Source of the DNA: Vannielia litorea
GTDB lineage: Bacteria; Pseudomonadota; Alphaproteobacteria; Rhodobacterales; Rhodobacteraceae
Direction of reading: 5' to 3'
Assembly (NCBI RefSeq): GCF_900142295.1
Contig: NZ_FSRL01000001.1
Coordinates: 1,364,001 to 1,428,000 of the forward strand
DNA length: 64,000 nucleotides
Shown: positions 34,948-47,342 of the stretch, piece after piece
Position numbering within the stretch: position 1 is the first letter of the stretch
Layout of the letters: each line of letters starts with the position of its first letter
Notes under the pieces: generated by a model
What the model saw: only the letters and a program-made list of their open reading frames with translations
The model's database searches: none
Told to the model about the DNA's origin: nothing
Program-made: the position numbers and the translations under genes

Positions 34948-35581
34948 CTTTCCCATAGAGTTCGGCCTGAGCGGGCAGCCTTCCGCGCTCGGCCGTGGCT
35001 CGGGAGAAGGCGCCCGCTCTCTGCGACCGCTGGCACGGATCGCGGGGCGCGGCAGCCTTTACGTGGCGCTCGCCTTGCAGGGGCTTGGCGCGCTCTTCTT
35101 CGTCGGCGACCTCTGGAGCGAGGTCCTGGGGCTGCGCACCGCGCCCATCCCTTACGAGTGGCAGGAGATGATCCAGCTATTGGCCTCGGTCGGCCTGGTG
35201 ATCGGCCTCTTCGTCTCGGCACTTTACCTGCGCCGCAGCCATCGCCGCGTGGCCGAGTTGAACCGGACGGTCGACGTGGCCTCGGGCAACTTCTCGCAGC
35301 ACCTGCTGCACCTCTTCGCGCAGTGGGACCTGTCGGACAGCGAGCGCAGCGTGGCGGTCTACGCGATGAAGGGGTTCTCGAACGGCGAGATCGCCCGGCT
35401 GCGCGGCACCAGCGCCTCCACGGTGAAGAGCCAGATGAACGCTGTTTACCGCAAGTCGGGCCTCAACAGCCGCGGCCAGCTCATCGCCTGCCTGGTCGAG
35501 GAGCTCTTCGAGGGCGTGGCGATGCCGCAGGTGGTGGTGGAGGCGGCAGAGCACCGGGCGATGGGCCTCGCGGCCAAGTAG
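34937..35581 (+). CDS. Membrane-tethered LuxR-type regulator
   Basis: The 214-residue product has two predicted spans (YVALALQGLGALFFVGDLW and MIQLLASVGLVIGLFVSALY) near residues 42-95. A cytoplasmic LuxR helix-turn-helix follows (LSDSERSVAVYAMKGFSNGEI then ASTVKSQMNAVYRKSGLNSR). No receiver or autoinducer domain is present. A TTG start overlapping the previous gene is the best in-frame candidate. It likely senses the membrane or envelope and may control the adjacent glycine-rich protein gene. Confidence 0.85.
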   Translation: MATDFPIEFGLSGQPSALGRGSGEGARSLRPLARIAGRGSLYVALALQGLGALFFVGDLWSEVLGLRTAPIPYEWQEMIQLLASVGLVIGLFVSALYLRRSHRRVAELNRTVDVASGNFSQHLLHLFAQWDLSDSERSVAVYAMKGFSNGEIARLRGTSASTVKSQMNAVYRKSGLNSRGQLIACLVEELFEGVAMPQVVVEAAEHRAMGLAAK

Positions 35582-35585
35582 GGCC

Positions 35586-36728
35586 TCAGCGGGGCGCGCC
35601 GCGCCAGATCCAGCCGCCGCCCAGCACGCGGGTGCCCTCGGGGGCGTAGAACACGCAGGCCTGGCCCGGTGACACGCCTTCTTCCGCCGTCAGCAGATCG
35701 ACTTCGGCCGTGCCGTCCGCCAGCGGGCGCAGGATTGCTTCGGCCGGGGGGCGGGTGGAGCGGATGCGCGTGCGGATCGGGATCTCCTGGCCGGGCGCCA
35801 GCGGCGTGTCACCCAGCCAGTTGATCTCGCGCACCGGCACGGTGCGCCTGGCCAGCGCCTCCTTGGGGCCGACCACCACCTGCCGCTTGTCGGGGTCGAG
35901 GCGCACCACGTAGAGCGGGTCGGCGAGGCCGCCGATACCGAGGCCGCGGCGCTGGCCGATGGTGTAGTGGATCACGCCCCGGTGCTCGGCCAGCCGGTTG
36001 CCGGCCATGTCGACGATCTCGCCCGGCTCGCCCGCGCCGGGGCGGAGCTTTTCGATCACGCTCGCGTAGTTGCCGTTGGGAACGAAGCAGATGTCCTGGC
36101 TGTCGGGCTTGTCGGCCACGGCGAGCCCGTGCTTTGCGGCCAAGGCGCGGGTTTCGGCCTTGGAGGTCAGGTGGCCCAGCGGAAACCGCAGGTAGGAGAG
36201 CTGCTCGGGCGTGGTCGAGAAGAGAAAATAGCTCTGGTCGCGGTTCGGGTCGCCGGCCATGTGCAGCTCGGGGCCCCGGGCGCCCGTCTTGCGCTGGATG
36301 TAATGGCCGGTGGCCATGCAATCGGCATCGAGGTCGCGGGCCGTCTCGAGCAGGTCCTTGAACTTGACGCGCTCGTTGCAGCGGATGCAGGGCACGGGCG
36401 TGGCCCCGGCGAGGTAGCTCTCGGCAAACTCCTCGATCACCGCGTCGCGGAAGATGTTCTCGTAATCCAGCACGTAATGCGGAAAGCCCATGCTCTCGGC
36501 CACCCGGCGGGCATCGTGGATGTCGACGCCGGCACAGCAGGCGCCCTTCCTGGCCAGGGCCGCTCCGTGATCGTAGAGCTGGAGGGTGACGCCGACGACG
36601 TCATAGCCCTGGCTCTTCAGCTCCGCCGCGACAACGGAGGAATCGACGCCACCCGACATGGCGACAACCACGCGGGTTTCGGAGGGCGGCTTGGCGAAGC
36701 CGAGGGAATTGAGGGTATCGAGTGGCAT
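35586..36728 (-). CDS. mnmA: tRNA-specific 2-thiouridylase MnmA
   Basis: Sulfurates U34 of tRNA-Lys, -Glu and -Gln. The 380-residue protein has the PP-loop SGGVDSS at 25-31, catalytic Cys117 in [10 protein letters not shown] and the partner Cys214 in [13 protein letters not shown], with the usual TGHYI and QSYFLFS motifs. It is convergent with the LuxR-type gene and divergent from sciP. A GAGTC (GANTC-type methylation site) lies at 36737 between it and sciP. Confidence 0.96.
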   Translation of the reverse strand: MPLDTLNSLGFAKPPSETRVVVAMSGGVDSSVVAAELKSQGYDVVGVTLQLYDHGAALARKGACCAGVDIHDARRVAESMGFPHYVLDYENIFRDAVIEEFAESYLAGATPVPCIRCNERVKFKDLLETARDLDADCMATGHYIQRKTGARGPELHMAGDPNRDQSYFLFSTTPEQLSYLRFPLGHLTSKAETRALAAKHGLAVADKPDSQDICFVPNGNYASVIEKLRPGAGEPGEIVDMAGNRLAEHRGVIHYTIGQRRGLGIGGLADPLYVVRLDPDKRQVVVGPKEALARRTVPVREINWLGDTPLAPGQEIPIRTRIRSTRPPAEAILRPLADGTAEVDLLTAEEGVSPGQACVFYAPEGTRVLGGGWIWRGAPR

Positions 36729-36854
36729 GGGGCCCCGAGTCGGTGGAGAAGAGGGGAATATAGGAAAATCCTAAGCACTCTCAAGGGTGGGTTCATCCCC
36801 CGTTAAGCCCGCCGTGCCTAAGGTGCGGGCACTCAGGCGAATGACGAGACAGGC

Positions 36855-37127
36855 ATGTTCCTCAAGCGCATAGATGGCCCCCGCGCGGTGACGCTTCCGG
36901 ATGGCACGGTGATGACCCGGGCCGATCTGCCCCCGCGCGACACGCGGCGCTGGGTGGCCAGCCGCAAGGCCGCGGTGGTGCGGGCGGTCGAGAACGGTTT
37001 GATTTCGCTCGAGGATTGCATGGAAACCTATGGCGTCTCCGAGGAGGAATACGCCAGCTGGGTTCACGCGGTGGAGCAGCACGGCGAACAGGCGCTGAAA
37101 GCGACCAGTCTCCAGAAATTCCGTTGA
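36855..37127 (+). CDS. sciP: CtrA inhibitor SciP (DUF1153)
   Basis: Small helix-turn-helix protein that in Caulobacter binds CtrA and blocks transcription from CtrA promoters. The 90-residue product has the conserved core VTLPDGTVMTRADLPP...RRWVASRKAAVVRAVENG and the trp-repressor-like helices through EEEYASWVHAVEQHG. It lies 165 bp upstream of ctrA on the same strand, a conserved link in Rhodobacterales. A GC hairpin region (37150-37180) may partly terminate its transcript. Confidence 0.92.
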   Translation: MFLKRIDGPRAVTLPDGTVMTRADLPPRDTRRWVASRKAAVVRAVENGLISLEDCMETYGVSEEEYASWVHAVEQHGEQALKATSLQKFR

Positions 37128-37205
37128 CCCGGCAGGGATTTGCGGCGGCCTTTTCAGGCCGGGCCGCACTCCCCCAAAATAGCGAACTGGACAACGCAGA
37201 GTTGT

Positions 37206-37248
37206 GACTCGACACTGTTTACCATTGGTAACCGGCAATTAACCATTG
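37206..37248 (+). promoter_or_regulatory. Candidate regulatory sites upstream of ctrA
   Basis: Within 90 bp of the ctrA start lie a GACTC (GANTC, CcrM-type methylation) at 37206-37210 and a direct repeat of ACCATTG at 37221-37227 and 37242-37248, 21 bases apart. A TTAACC CtrA-like half-site at 37239-37244 overlaps the second copy. These suggest cell-cycle or autoregulatory control, but the classic TTAA-N7-TTAA pair is not complete. Confidence 0.45.
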
Positions 37249-37292
37249 TGATCCATGGTCGTAGCTGAACAGTAGATAAACGGAGCATTCCG

Positions 37293-38009
37293 ATGCGTAT
37301 ACTCTTGGTTGAAGACGATCCCACCACCGCGAAGAGCATCGAGATGATGCTGACCCATGCCAACCTGAACGTGTATTCGACGGACCTGGGCGAAGAGGGG
37401 ATCGACCTGGCCAAGCTCTACGATTACGACCTCATCCTGCTCGATCTCAACCTGCCCGACATGACCGGCCACGAGGTGCTGCGCCAGCTCCGGCTCGCGC
37501 GGATCGATACGCCGATCCTGATCCTGTCGGGCGCGGATGACACCGAGAACAAGATCAAGGGGTTCGGCTTCGGGGCCGACGACTACCTGACCAAGCCGTT
37601 CCACCGCGAGGAGCTGGTGGCGCGCATCCATGCGATCATTCGCCGCTCCAAGGGCCATGCGCAGAGCGTCATCAAGACCGGCAAGATCGTGGTGAACCTC
37701 GATGCAAAGACGGTGGAGGTGGACGCGCGGCCGGTGCATCTGACCGGCAAGGAATACCAGATGCTGGAGCTTCTGAGCCTGCGCAAGGGCACGACGCTGA
37801 CCAAGGAGATGTTTCTCAACCACCTCTACGGCGGGATGGACGAGCCGGAACTGAAGATCATCGACGTGTTCATCTGCAAGCTCCGCAAGAAGCTCGCCGC
37901 GGCGACGGGCGGCGACAACTACATCGAGACGGTCTGGGGCCGGGGCTATGTGCTGCGCGATCCCGAACCGATGGAAGACAGCGGCAAACGGTTCGCCGTG
38001 GGCGCCTGA
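37293..38009 (+). CDS. ctrA: Cell-cycle response regulator CtrA
   Basis: OmpR-type response regulator that in Rhodobacterales mainly controls motility and gene-transfer-agent genes. The 238-residue protein has acidic pocket EDDP, phosphoacceptor Asp51 in [14 protein letters not shown] and Lys101 in [10 protein letters not shown]. The winged-helix half carries [17 protein letters not shown] and [12 protein letters not shown], both strongly CtrA-like. It is preceded by sciP and followed by a stable hairpin. The last ~12 residues form a variable tail. Confidence 0.97.
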   Translation: MRILLVEDDPTTAKSIEMMLTHANLNVYSTDLGEEGIDLAKLYDYDLILLDLNLPDMTGHEVLRQLRLARIDTPILILSGADDTENKIKGFGFGADDYLTKPFHREELVARIHAIIRRSKGHAQSVIKTGKIVVNLDAKTVEVDARPVHLTGKEYQMLELLSLRKGTTLTKEMFLNHLYGGMDEPELKIIDVFICKLRKKLAAATGGDNYIETVWGRGYVLRDPEPMEDSGKRFAVGA

Positions 38010-38035
38010 GCCGGGGGCCCTCGCGGCCGGAGACG

Positions 38036-38061
38036 CCTCCACGGCGCGGCACCCGTGGAGG
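38036..38061 (+). terminator. Hairpin terminator after ctrA
   Basis: CCTCCACGG and CCGTGGAGG pair perfectly over 9 bp with an 8-base loop, 27 bases after the ctrA stop. No T run is present. Confidence 0.6.
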
Positions 38062-38070
38062 TCAGGATGA

Positions 38071-42494
<4,424 letters not shown>

Positions 42495-42499
42495 CTTTT

Positions 42500-42557
42500 G
42501 TTCTCAAAAGGTTAACGCCGGAATTCACTTCTGTTCGCGGATGTTCTCAAAAAGTTC
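42500..42557 (+). promoter_or_regulatory. Candidate LexA (SOS) boxes
   Basis: GTTCTCAAAAAGTTC at 42543-42557 is a perfect GTTC-N7-GTTC, the LexA box of alphaproteobacteria. A second, near-perfect copy (GTTC-TCAAAAG-GTTA) lies at 42500-42514; both share the spacer TCAAAA. They precede the 36-residue peptide gene by 62 and 105 bases, and a TATGAG -10-like element lies just downstream near 42575. Confidence 0.65.
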
Positions 42558-42619
42558 TGGACAGTCTGTGCGCGATATGAGAACAAAGTGGCAACGAAAC
42601 GCCCGAAGGATCGCCGCCC

Positions 42620-42730
42620 ATGATCACCAAGCTCTCGCACCACATTCCGCTGCTCGCGCAAGACGCCATTGGCGCCGTGGCCCTGATGGTTCTGCTGGTC
42701 GGGGGGCTGCATCTGCCCGGACTTCTCTAG
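42620..42730 (+). CDS. 36-residue membrane peptide, putatively SOS-induced
   Basis: A short gene with AAGGA nine bases before the ATG. The peptide starts MITKLSHHIPLLAQ, amphipathic and His-rich. One membrane span follows at about residues 16-36 (AIGAVALMVLLVGGLHLPGL), ending almost in the membrane. It has no named homologue that I can confirm. The LexA boxes upstream and the small single-span form recall SOS-induced division inhibitors such as Caulobacter SidA. That is an analogy of architecture, not of sequence. Confidence 0.6.
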   Translation: MITKLSHHIPLLAQDAIGAVALMVLLVGGLHLPGLL

Positions 42731-42739
42731 AGTTTCTCT

Positions 42740-42874
42740 GCGGGGTGACAGTTGCCTCTTGTCACCCGGCTTGCCTGCGGTCCAGGGACCGGGCGCACCG
42801 CATCCACCTGTCCCCAACAACGGGATGCGCGCGCTCTCTTGCCTGTTCCGAGCGCCTCTTCGGGCCTTCCCCGC
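42740..42874 (+). ncRNA. Candidate structured RNA
   Basis: GCGGGG at 42740-42745 can pair with CCCCGC at 42869-42874 and enclose several helices. These include GGGTGACA (42743-42750) with TGTCACCC (42760-42767), an 8-bp stem that competes with the outer one, and GGTCC with GGACC near 42779-42790. GCATCC (42800) also pairs with GGATGC (42823), with GCGC flanks. It precedes a strong terminator. It is either a 3' UTR of the 36-residue gene or a separate RNA of about 200 nt; 6S RNA is a possibility I could not confirm. Confidence 0.35.
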
Positions 42875-42907
42875 CCGGCGCCCGGTCTCTGCCACCGTCC
42901 TAGCCTG

Positions 42908-42944
42908 CCGCCGCCACCCGACCGGGTGTGCGGCGGTTTTTTTT
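42908..42944 (+). terminator. Strong Rho-independent terminator
   Basis: CCGCCG (42908-42913) pairs with CGGCGG (42931-42936) and, inside it, CACCCG with CGGGTG; eight T residues follow (42937-42944). This is the best intrinsic terminator in the window. It is about 210 bases beyond the 36-residue gene, which implies transcription of the whole interval. Confidence 0.9.
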
Positions 42945-43004
42945 GGTGGATGGGGCGTTGGAGGGCAATCGGCCGGGTCTGTGCCGCGGGCGCGCAGGGT
43001 CTCG

Positions 43005-43178
43005 GCTGGACGGTCACGTGCCGGTCGAACGGCGAAGAAGCCTCGGCCGAACGGTCACGCGTCGGCCATTCGGCCGGGCCACCGCCGGAGCGTCAAGCGC
43101 GGGCCAGACGGCCAGGCCTCCGCCGGATGGTCAGGCGCCGGCGAAAGGGCCAGGCCCACGCCGAATGGTCAGGCGCCG
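43005..43178. repeat. 19-bp tandem repeat array, nine units
   Basis: Nine degenerate units with consensus near GCCGGACGGTCAGGCGCCG run head to tail at 43005, 43024, 43046, 43065, 43084, 43103, 43122, 43141 and 43160. All are 19 bp except the second, which is 22 bp. Most keep a GGTCA or GGCCA core. The array begins 60 bp after the terminator, and its last unit covers the final codons of the minus-strand NifU-like gene. The 19-bp period is not a multiple of three, so it is not a protein repeat. Confidence 0.75.
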
Positions 43179-43609
43179 GCCTGCTCCATCGCCTCGGCCA
43201 AGGCCTCCAGCGTGAGCATGATCGAGGCGTGGCGGTTGCGGTAGCCCCGCGCGGGCAGCAGCACCTCGTAATCCTCGAAAGGCGCGTCGGGCACCGGGCC
43301 CTCGGCGGTGAGCATCGCCTTGAGCTGGTCGCGGGCGGTGCGGATCTCCTCGGCTGTGCGGCCGATCACATTGGCCCCGACGATGGCGGCTGAGGCCTGG
43401 CCAAGGGCGCAGGCCTTCACATCCTGCCCGAAGGCCGAAATGCGCCCGTCCTCGACGTTCAGATCGACGGTCACGGTGGAGCCGCAGAGGGGCGAGCGCC
43501 GCTTGACCGTGGCCTGGGGTGCCTCCAGCCGGTCGGTCAGCGGAATGTCGGCCGCGAGCGACAGAATCCGGCCCGAGTAGAGCTTGATCAGGTCGTTTTC
43601 GGCGTTCAT
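43169..43609 (-). CDS. NifU/IscU-like iron-sulfur scaffold protein
   Basis: A 146-residue protein with the NifU_N/SufU fold: [27 protein letters not shown] (Cys42) and [14 protein letters not shown] (Cys68). The third cluster ligand of IscU/SufU, a Cys in an R-x-x-C-A-x-L context, is replaced by His127 in RNRHASIML. It may bind a cluster with Cys2His or act in another transfer step. No isc or suf genes are nearby. The ATG is at 43609; the stop lies within the tandem repeat array. Confidence 0.82.
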   Translation of the reverse strand: MNAENDLIKLYSGRILSLAADIPLTDRLEAPQATVKRRSPLCGSTVTVDLNVEDGRISAFGQDVKACALGQASAAIVGANVIGRTAEEIRTARDQLKAMLTAEGPVPDAPFEDYEVLLPARGYRNRHASIMLTLEALAEAMEQAGA

Positions 43610-43675
43610 GGGGCTGGCCTCCGGCAGATGTGCCCCATAGATAGCGGTGAGGGCGCGGAATGCAAAGGAGCGGGC

Positions 43676-44035
43676 ATGTCGTTCGACACCGAGACATTGG
43701 TCTATGACGCAAAGGGGCTGATACCCGCCGTGGCACAGGATGCCGCGAGCGGCGAGGTGCTCATGGTGGCCTGGATGAACGCCGAGGCGGTGGCGAAAAC
43801 GCTCGAGACCGGGCGGGTGACCTATTGGTCGCGGTCGCGCGCCAGCTTCTGGGTGAAGGGCGAGACCTCGGGGCATGTGCAGACGCTGGTGGAGATGCGG
43901 GTCGATTGCGACCGCGATTGCCTGCTGGTGCTCGTGGAGCAGGAGGGCCCGGCCTGCCATACCAATCGGCGGAGCTGCTTTTACACCGCCGTTCGGGCGG
44001 GGGAAGAAGTGATCATCTCCGAGCCGATCGCATGA
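43676..44035 (+). CDS. hisI: Phosphoribosyl-AMP cyclohydrolase
   Basis: Opens the adenine ring of phosphoribosyl-AMP, the third step of histidine synthesis. The 119-residue monofunctional form (no HisE fusion) shows [22 protein letters not shown] and the metal-binding DCDRDC (Cys78, Asp79, Asp81, Cys82) with Cys94 and Cys101. AAGGAG precedes the ATG at 43676. It is divergent from the NifU-like gene and not in a his operon here. Confidence 0.95.
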   Translation: MSFDTETLVYDAKGLIPAVAQDAASGEVLMVAWMNAEAVAKTLETGRVTYWSRSRASFWVKGETSGHVQTLVEMRVDCDRDCLLVLVEQEGPACHTNRRSCFYTAVRAGEEVIISEPIA

Positions 44036-44045
44036 AGGTCGTCTC

Positions 44046-44891
44046 TTAAAGGTCTACCATGGAACGAATTTGCTCCGGCGTGAGCCCGTCGTCGCGGTAG
44101 CGGGCGATGGCGCGGGCGTCGTCGCGCTTGGCCAGCCGCTTGCCCGCCGCGTCGCGGATGAGCGCGTGGTGGTGATAGGCGGGCGTGGGCAGGTCGAGGA
44201 GATGTTGCAGGAAGCGGTGGAGAAAGGTTGCGGTGAAGAGATCCTCGCCGCGAATGACATGGGTGACGCCCTGCGCGGCGTCATCGACCACCACGGAAAG
44301 ATGGTAGCTCGCGCCCATCTGCGGACGGGCGAGCACCGGGTCTCCGATGCCGGTGAGCAGGTAGTCGGCGGTGAGCAGGTGCTGGCCGGCGTGGGCCGGG
44401 CCGGTCTCGGTGAAGCCGGGGAGCGCGCCCTGGCCGAGGGCCTTTTCGATGTCGAGGCGGATCGCGTCGCCGGGGCGGGCCTCGGACATCGAACGCGCAC
44501 GACAGGTGCCGGGGTAGATGAGGCCATCGGGCCCAAAGTGCGGTGCGCCCTCCTGCGGGGCGGAGGCGGCGGCGGAGATGTCGCGGCGGGAGCACTGGCA
44601 GGGGTAGGTGAGGCCGCGCGCGGTGAGGCGGTCGAGCGCGGCGCGGTAGTCGGCGAGGTGATCGGACTGGCGGCGGCAGGGCTCGGGCCATGTGAGCCCG
44701 AGCCAGGCGAGATCGCCCTTGAGCTGGGCCTCCCATTCGGGGCGGGCGCGGGACTGGTCGAGATCGTCGATCCGGAGCAGGAAGCGTCCCCCGGCGCTGC
44801 GGGCCATGTCATGGGCCAGAAGGGCCGAAAAGGCATGGCCGAGGTGCAGCGGGCCGGTGGGCGAAGGGGCAAAACGGGTGGTGAATGTCAC
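44046..44891 (-). CDS. gluQ: Glutamyl-Q tRNA(Asp) synthetase
   Basis: Attaches glutamate to queuosine at position 34 of tRNA-Asp; a truncated GluRS paralogue. The 281-residue protein has the HIGH-type motif HLGH at 16-19, a KRLAKR form of KMSKS near the end and the zinc set Cys98-x-Cys100, Tyr126, Cys130, but no anticodon-binding domain. The start is GTG, overlapping the trmFO stop by four bases (GTGA). Confidence 0.93.
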   Translation of the reverse strand: MTFTTRFAPSPTGPLHLGHAFSALLAHDMARSAGGRFLLRIDDLDQSRARPEWEAQLKGDLAWLGLTWPEPCRRQSDHLADYRAALDRLTARGLTYPCQCSRRDISAAASAPQEGAPHFGPDGLIYPGTCRARSMSEARPGDAIRLDIEKALGQGALPGFTETGPAHAGQHLLTADYLLTGIGDPVLARPQMGASYHLSVVVDDAAQGVTHVIRGEDLFTATFLHRFLQHLLDLPTPAYHHHALIRDAAGKRLAKRDDARAIARYRDDGLTPEQIRSMVDL

Positions 44892-46252
44892 GCCGGTTCA
44901 ACGGGTTGGGCGGCAGAGTTCAACCAGGCCTGCCAATCTTCCTTGGCACGGTCGGTGTAGGCCTTGTAGCGGTCCTTGCGGCCCCGGCGGCCGCCCTTGG
45001 CCTCGACCGGCGGGAAAAGCCCGAAGTTCACGTTCATCGGCTGGAAGGTCTTGGCCTCCGCGCCACCGGTGATGTGGGTGACGAGCGCGCCCATGGCGGT
45101 GGTCTCTGGCACCGGTGGAAGGCGCTCGCCGCGCAGTTCGGCCACGGCGAGGCGACCGGCGAGCAGACCCATGGCGGTGCTCTCGACATAGCCCTCGACC
45201 CCGGTGATCTGGCCGGCGAAGCGGATGTGGGGCCGGGACTTCAGCCGCATCTCGGCGTCGAGCAGCGTGGGGCTGTTGAGGAAGGTGTTGCGGTGGATGC
45301 CGCCGAGGCGGGCGAACTGCGCGTTCTCAAGGCCCGGAATCATTCGGAATACAGAGGCTTGCGCGCCATACTTCATCTTGGTCTGGAAGCCCACGATGTT
45401 GTAGAGCGTGCCCAGCTTGTTGTCGCGCCGCAGCTGGACGACGGCATAGGCCTTCTCGTCGGGCTTGTGGGCGTTGGTGAGGCCGATGGGCTTCATGGGG
45501 CCGTGGCGGAGGGTCTCGCGGCCGCGCTCGGCCATGACCTCGATGGGCAGGCAGCCGTCGAAGTATTTCGCGGTCTCGCCCTCGCGGAACTCGGTTTTCT
45601 CGGCCTCGAGCAGCGCGTCGATGAAGGCCTCATACTGGGCGCGGTTCATCGGGCAGTTCATGTAGGCGGTGCGCTCTTCCTCGGTCTCGCCCTTGTCGTA
45701 GCGCGACTGCATCCAAGCCACGGACATGTCGACGGTGTCGGCGTGGACGATGGGGGCGATGGCATCGAAGAAGGCGAGGGCCTCGGCGCCAGTCTCGGCG
45801 GCGATTGCCTCGGCCAGGGCACCGGAGGTCAGCGGGCCGGTGGCGATGATGGCAAGGCCATCCTCGGGCTTGGGCAGGGCGGTGATTTCGCCTTCGGAAA
45901 CAGTGACAAGCGGGTGGTTTCTCAACTGTGCGGTGATCCACTCGGAAAACGGCTCGCGGTCGATCCCGAGCGCCGATCCAGCGGGGAGCGCGTGACGGTC
46001 GGCGGAGGTGATGACGAGGCCTTGAGCGGCGCGCATCTCCCAGTGCAGGAGGCCCACGGCGTTTTGCTCGTCGTCGTCGGAGCGGAAGGAGTTGGAGCAG
46101 ACCATCTCGGCAAAGTTGCCGGTCTGATGGGCGAAGGTGCCGATGTGGGGGCGCATTTCGTGGAGCACCACGGGGATGCCTGCGGAGACGGCCTGCCATG
46201 CGGCCTCGGAGCCGGCCATGCCGGCGCCGATGATATGGAGCGGTTTGGTCAT
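44888..46252 (-). CDS. trmFO: Methylenetetrahydrofolate-tRNA-(uracil-5-)-methyltransferase TrmFO
   Basis: FAD- and folate-dependent enzyme methylating U54 of tRNA. The 454-residue protein has the FAD-binding [13 protein letters not shown] at the N-terminus, the conserved catalytic Cys in [11 protein letters not shown] and [12 protein letters not shown], and the [14 protein letters not shown]-terminal motif. The ATG at 46252 is chosen because it begins directly at the FAD motif. It is coupled to gluQ. Confidence 0.95.
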   Translation of the reverse strand: MTKPLHIIGAGMAGSEAAWQAVSAGIPVVLHEMRPHIGTFAHQTGNFAEMVCSNSFRSDDDEQNAVGLLHWEMRAAQGLVITSADRHALPAGSALGIDREPFSEWITAQLRNHPLVTVSEGEITALPKPEDGLAIIATGPLTSGALAEAIAAETGAEALAFFDAIAPIVHADTVDMSVAWMQSRYDKGETEEERTAYMNCPMNRAQYEAFIDALLEAEKTEFREGETAKYFDGCLPIEVMAERGRETLRHGPMKPIGLTNAHKPDEKAYAVVQLRRDNKLGTLYNIVGFQTKMKYGAQASVFRMIPGLENAQFARLGGIHRNTFLNSPTLLDAEMRLKSRPHIRFAGQITGVEGYVESTAMGLLAGRLAVAELRGERLPPVPETTAMGALVTHITGGAEAKTFQPMNVNFGLFPPVEAKGGRRGRKDRYKAYTDRAKEDWQAWLNSAAQPVEPA

Positions 46253-46292
46253 GGGGGCGGAGATAGGGCCTCCGCCCCGATTTGGAAAGCCC

Positions 46293-47081
46293 TCAGCGGC
46301 TGCCGACGAAATCCCAGACCAGGCCGCGCTCGAGCAGCGGCTGCAGCGGGCGGACCGGGGCGAAGTTGCGCTGCGCCGCAGTGGCACGGGCAGTGCGGGC
46401 GCCGCCGATGGCCGCCGTGAGGCCGATGGTGACGCGGGTTTCGCTGGCGGTGTGCGTGCCGGAGATCCGGGTGTGGCTGGCCCCGAGGGAGAGCGCCACG
46501 GGCGCGTCGGGGAGGTGGTAGCTGAGGCCGAGGTCGAGCGTGGTGCCGGTGAGCGCGGCGCGGGCCTCGTCGGCATCGACGATGCCGAGGCGGCCGGAAA
46601 GAGCAAGCTGCCGGGTCAGGGCGTGGCGTGCGCCCAGCGAGGCAAAGAGGTAATCGACCTCGGAGGGGTCGGCGCGGCCCATGCCGGCGCGGGCCTCGAC
46701 GGTGGTGGAGCTCCCGAGCGACCAGATGCCCTCGACGCCGATCTCGGTGGTGGCGGCCTCCCTGTCATCGGCATCGGAGTAGGCGAAGAAGAGGCCGTAC
46801 TTGGCCGCCTGGGTGGGCTGGAGATAGGCATGGGCGGCGAGGGTGCCGAACCAGATGTTGCCGTAGTCGATGATGCCCAGATCGAGCTGAAGGCCGTGCT
46901 GGGCGGTGATCGCGAAGTCCGCACTGGCATCCAGCGTGGTGAGGGTGCCGGTTTCGCCAGAGGCATGGCCGAGCGTCAGTTCGGCGCCGGAAAAGCCGAT
47001 GGCGGAGCTTTGGGCTTGGGTGGGGAGGGGCAGCAGGGCGCTGGCAACGGCAAGGGCTGCCGCGCAGATGCGGGTTTTCAT
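46293..47081 (-). CDS. Putative outer-membrane beta-barrel protein
   Basis: A 262-residue product with a signal peptide ([20 protein letters not shown]) and about 200 residues of alternating hydrophobic/polar strands ([45 protein letters not shown]), typical of small barrels. The C-terminus lacks an obvious terminal aromatic signal, so a periplasmic soluble beta protein is possible. A perfect GAAC-N7-GAAC box (minus strand) sits 50 bases upstream of the ATG. Confidence 0.6.
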   Translation of the reverse strand: MKTRICAAALAVASALLPLPTQAQSSAIGFSGAELTLGHASGETGTLTTLDASADFAITAQHGLQLDLGIIDYGNIWFGTLAAHAYLQPTQAAKYGLFFAYSDADDREAATTEIGVEGIWSLGSSTTVEARAGMGRADPSEVDYLFASLGARHALTRQLALSGRLGIVDADEARAALTGTTLDLGLSYHLPDAPVALSLGASHTRISGTHTASETRVTIGLTAAIGGARTARATAAQRNFAPVRPLQPLLERGLVWDFVGSR

Positions 47082-47130
47082 GGTCTGATCCTTTGTGCGA
47101 GTGACCGAGCCCCCATCCACCGGCCCTGTC

Positions 47131-47145
47131 GTTCGTCCCGTGTTC
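47131..47145 (-). promoter_or_regulatory. Second candidate LexA-type box
   Basis: GTTCGTCCCGTGTTC is a perfect GTTC-N7-GTTC located 50 bp upstream of the putative barrel-protein start on the minus strand. The 8 fixed bases occur by chance about twice in a window this size, so this one alone is weak evidence. Confidence 0.35.
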
Positions 47146-47272
47146 TGCCCGACTTCGCGCCAAATTTGAAAGGAATCCGCAACCATTGGTTAACCGATGC
47201 CCGCCTGGACCTAACCCGGAGCCAGGTTCTGCGCCCTGGGCGCGCCGCTCGGGCGGCATCCCGACGGCCAGA

Positions 47273-47308
47273 CAAAAAAGGGGGCGCCGCAACACACGCG
47301 ACGCCCCT
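47273..47308 (-). terminator. Rho-independent terminator of the DoxX-like gene
   Basis: Read on the minus strand, GGGGCGTCGC and GCGGCGCCCC pair over 10 bp (one G-T) with a 7-base loop, followed by CTTTTTT. It lies about 35 bases after the stop of the gene at 47343. Confidence 0.85.
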
Positions 47309-47342
47309 GAGTGAAGTCCGTTCGACCAGTGCGGTTACGATG

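Noticed and set aside
43131..43960. Overlapping open frames across the 19-bp repeat array and NifU-like gene
   Set aside because: Low-complexity translation of the repeats; the NifU-like frame alone shows family motifs.
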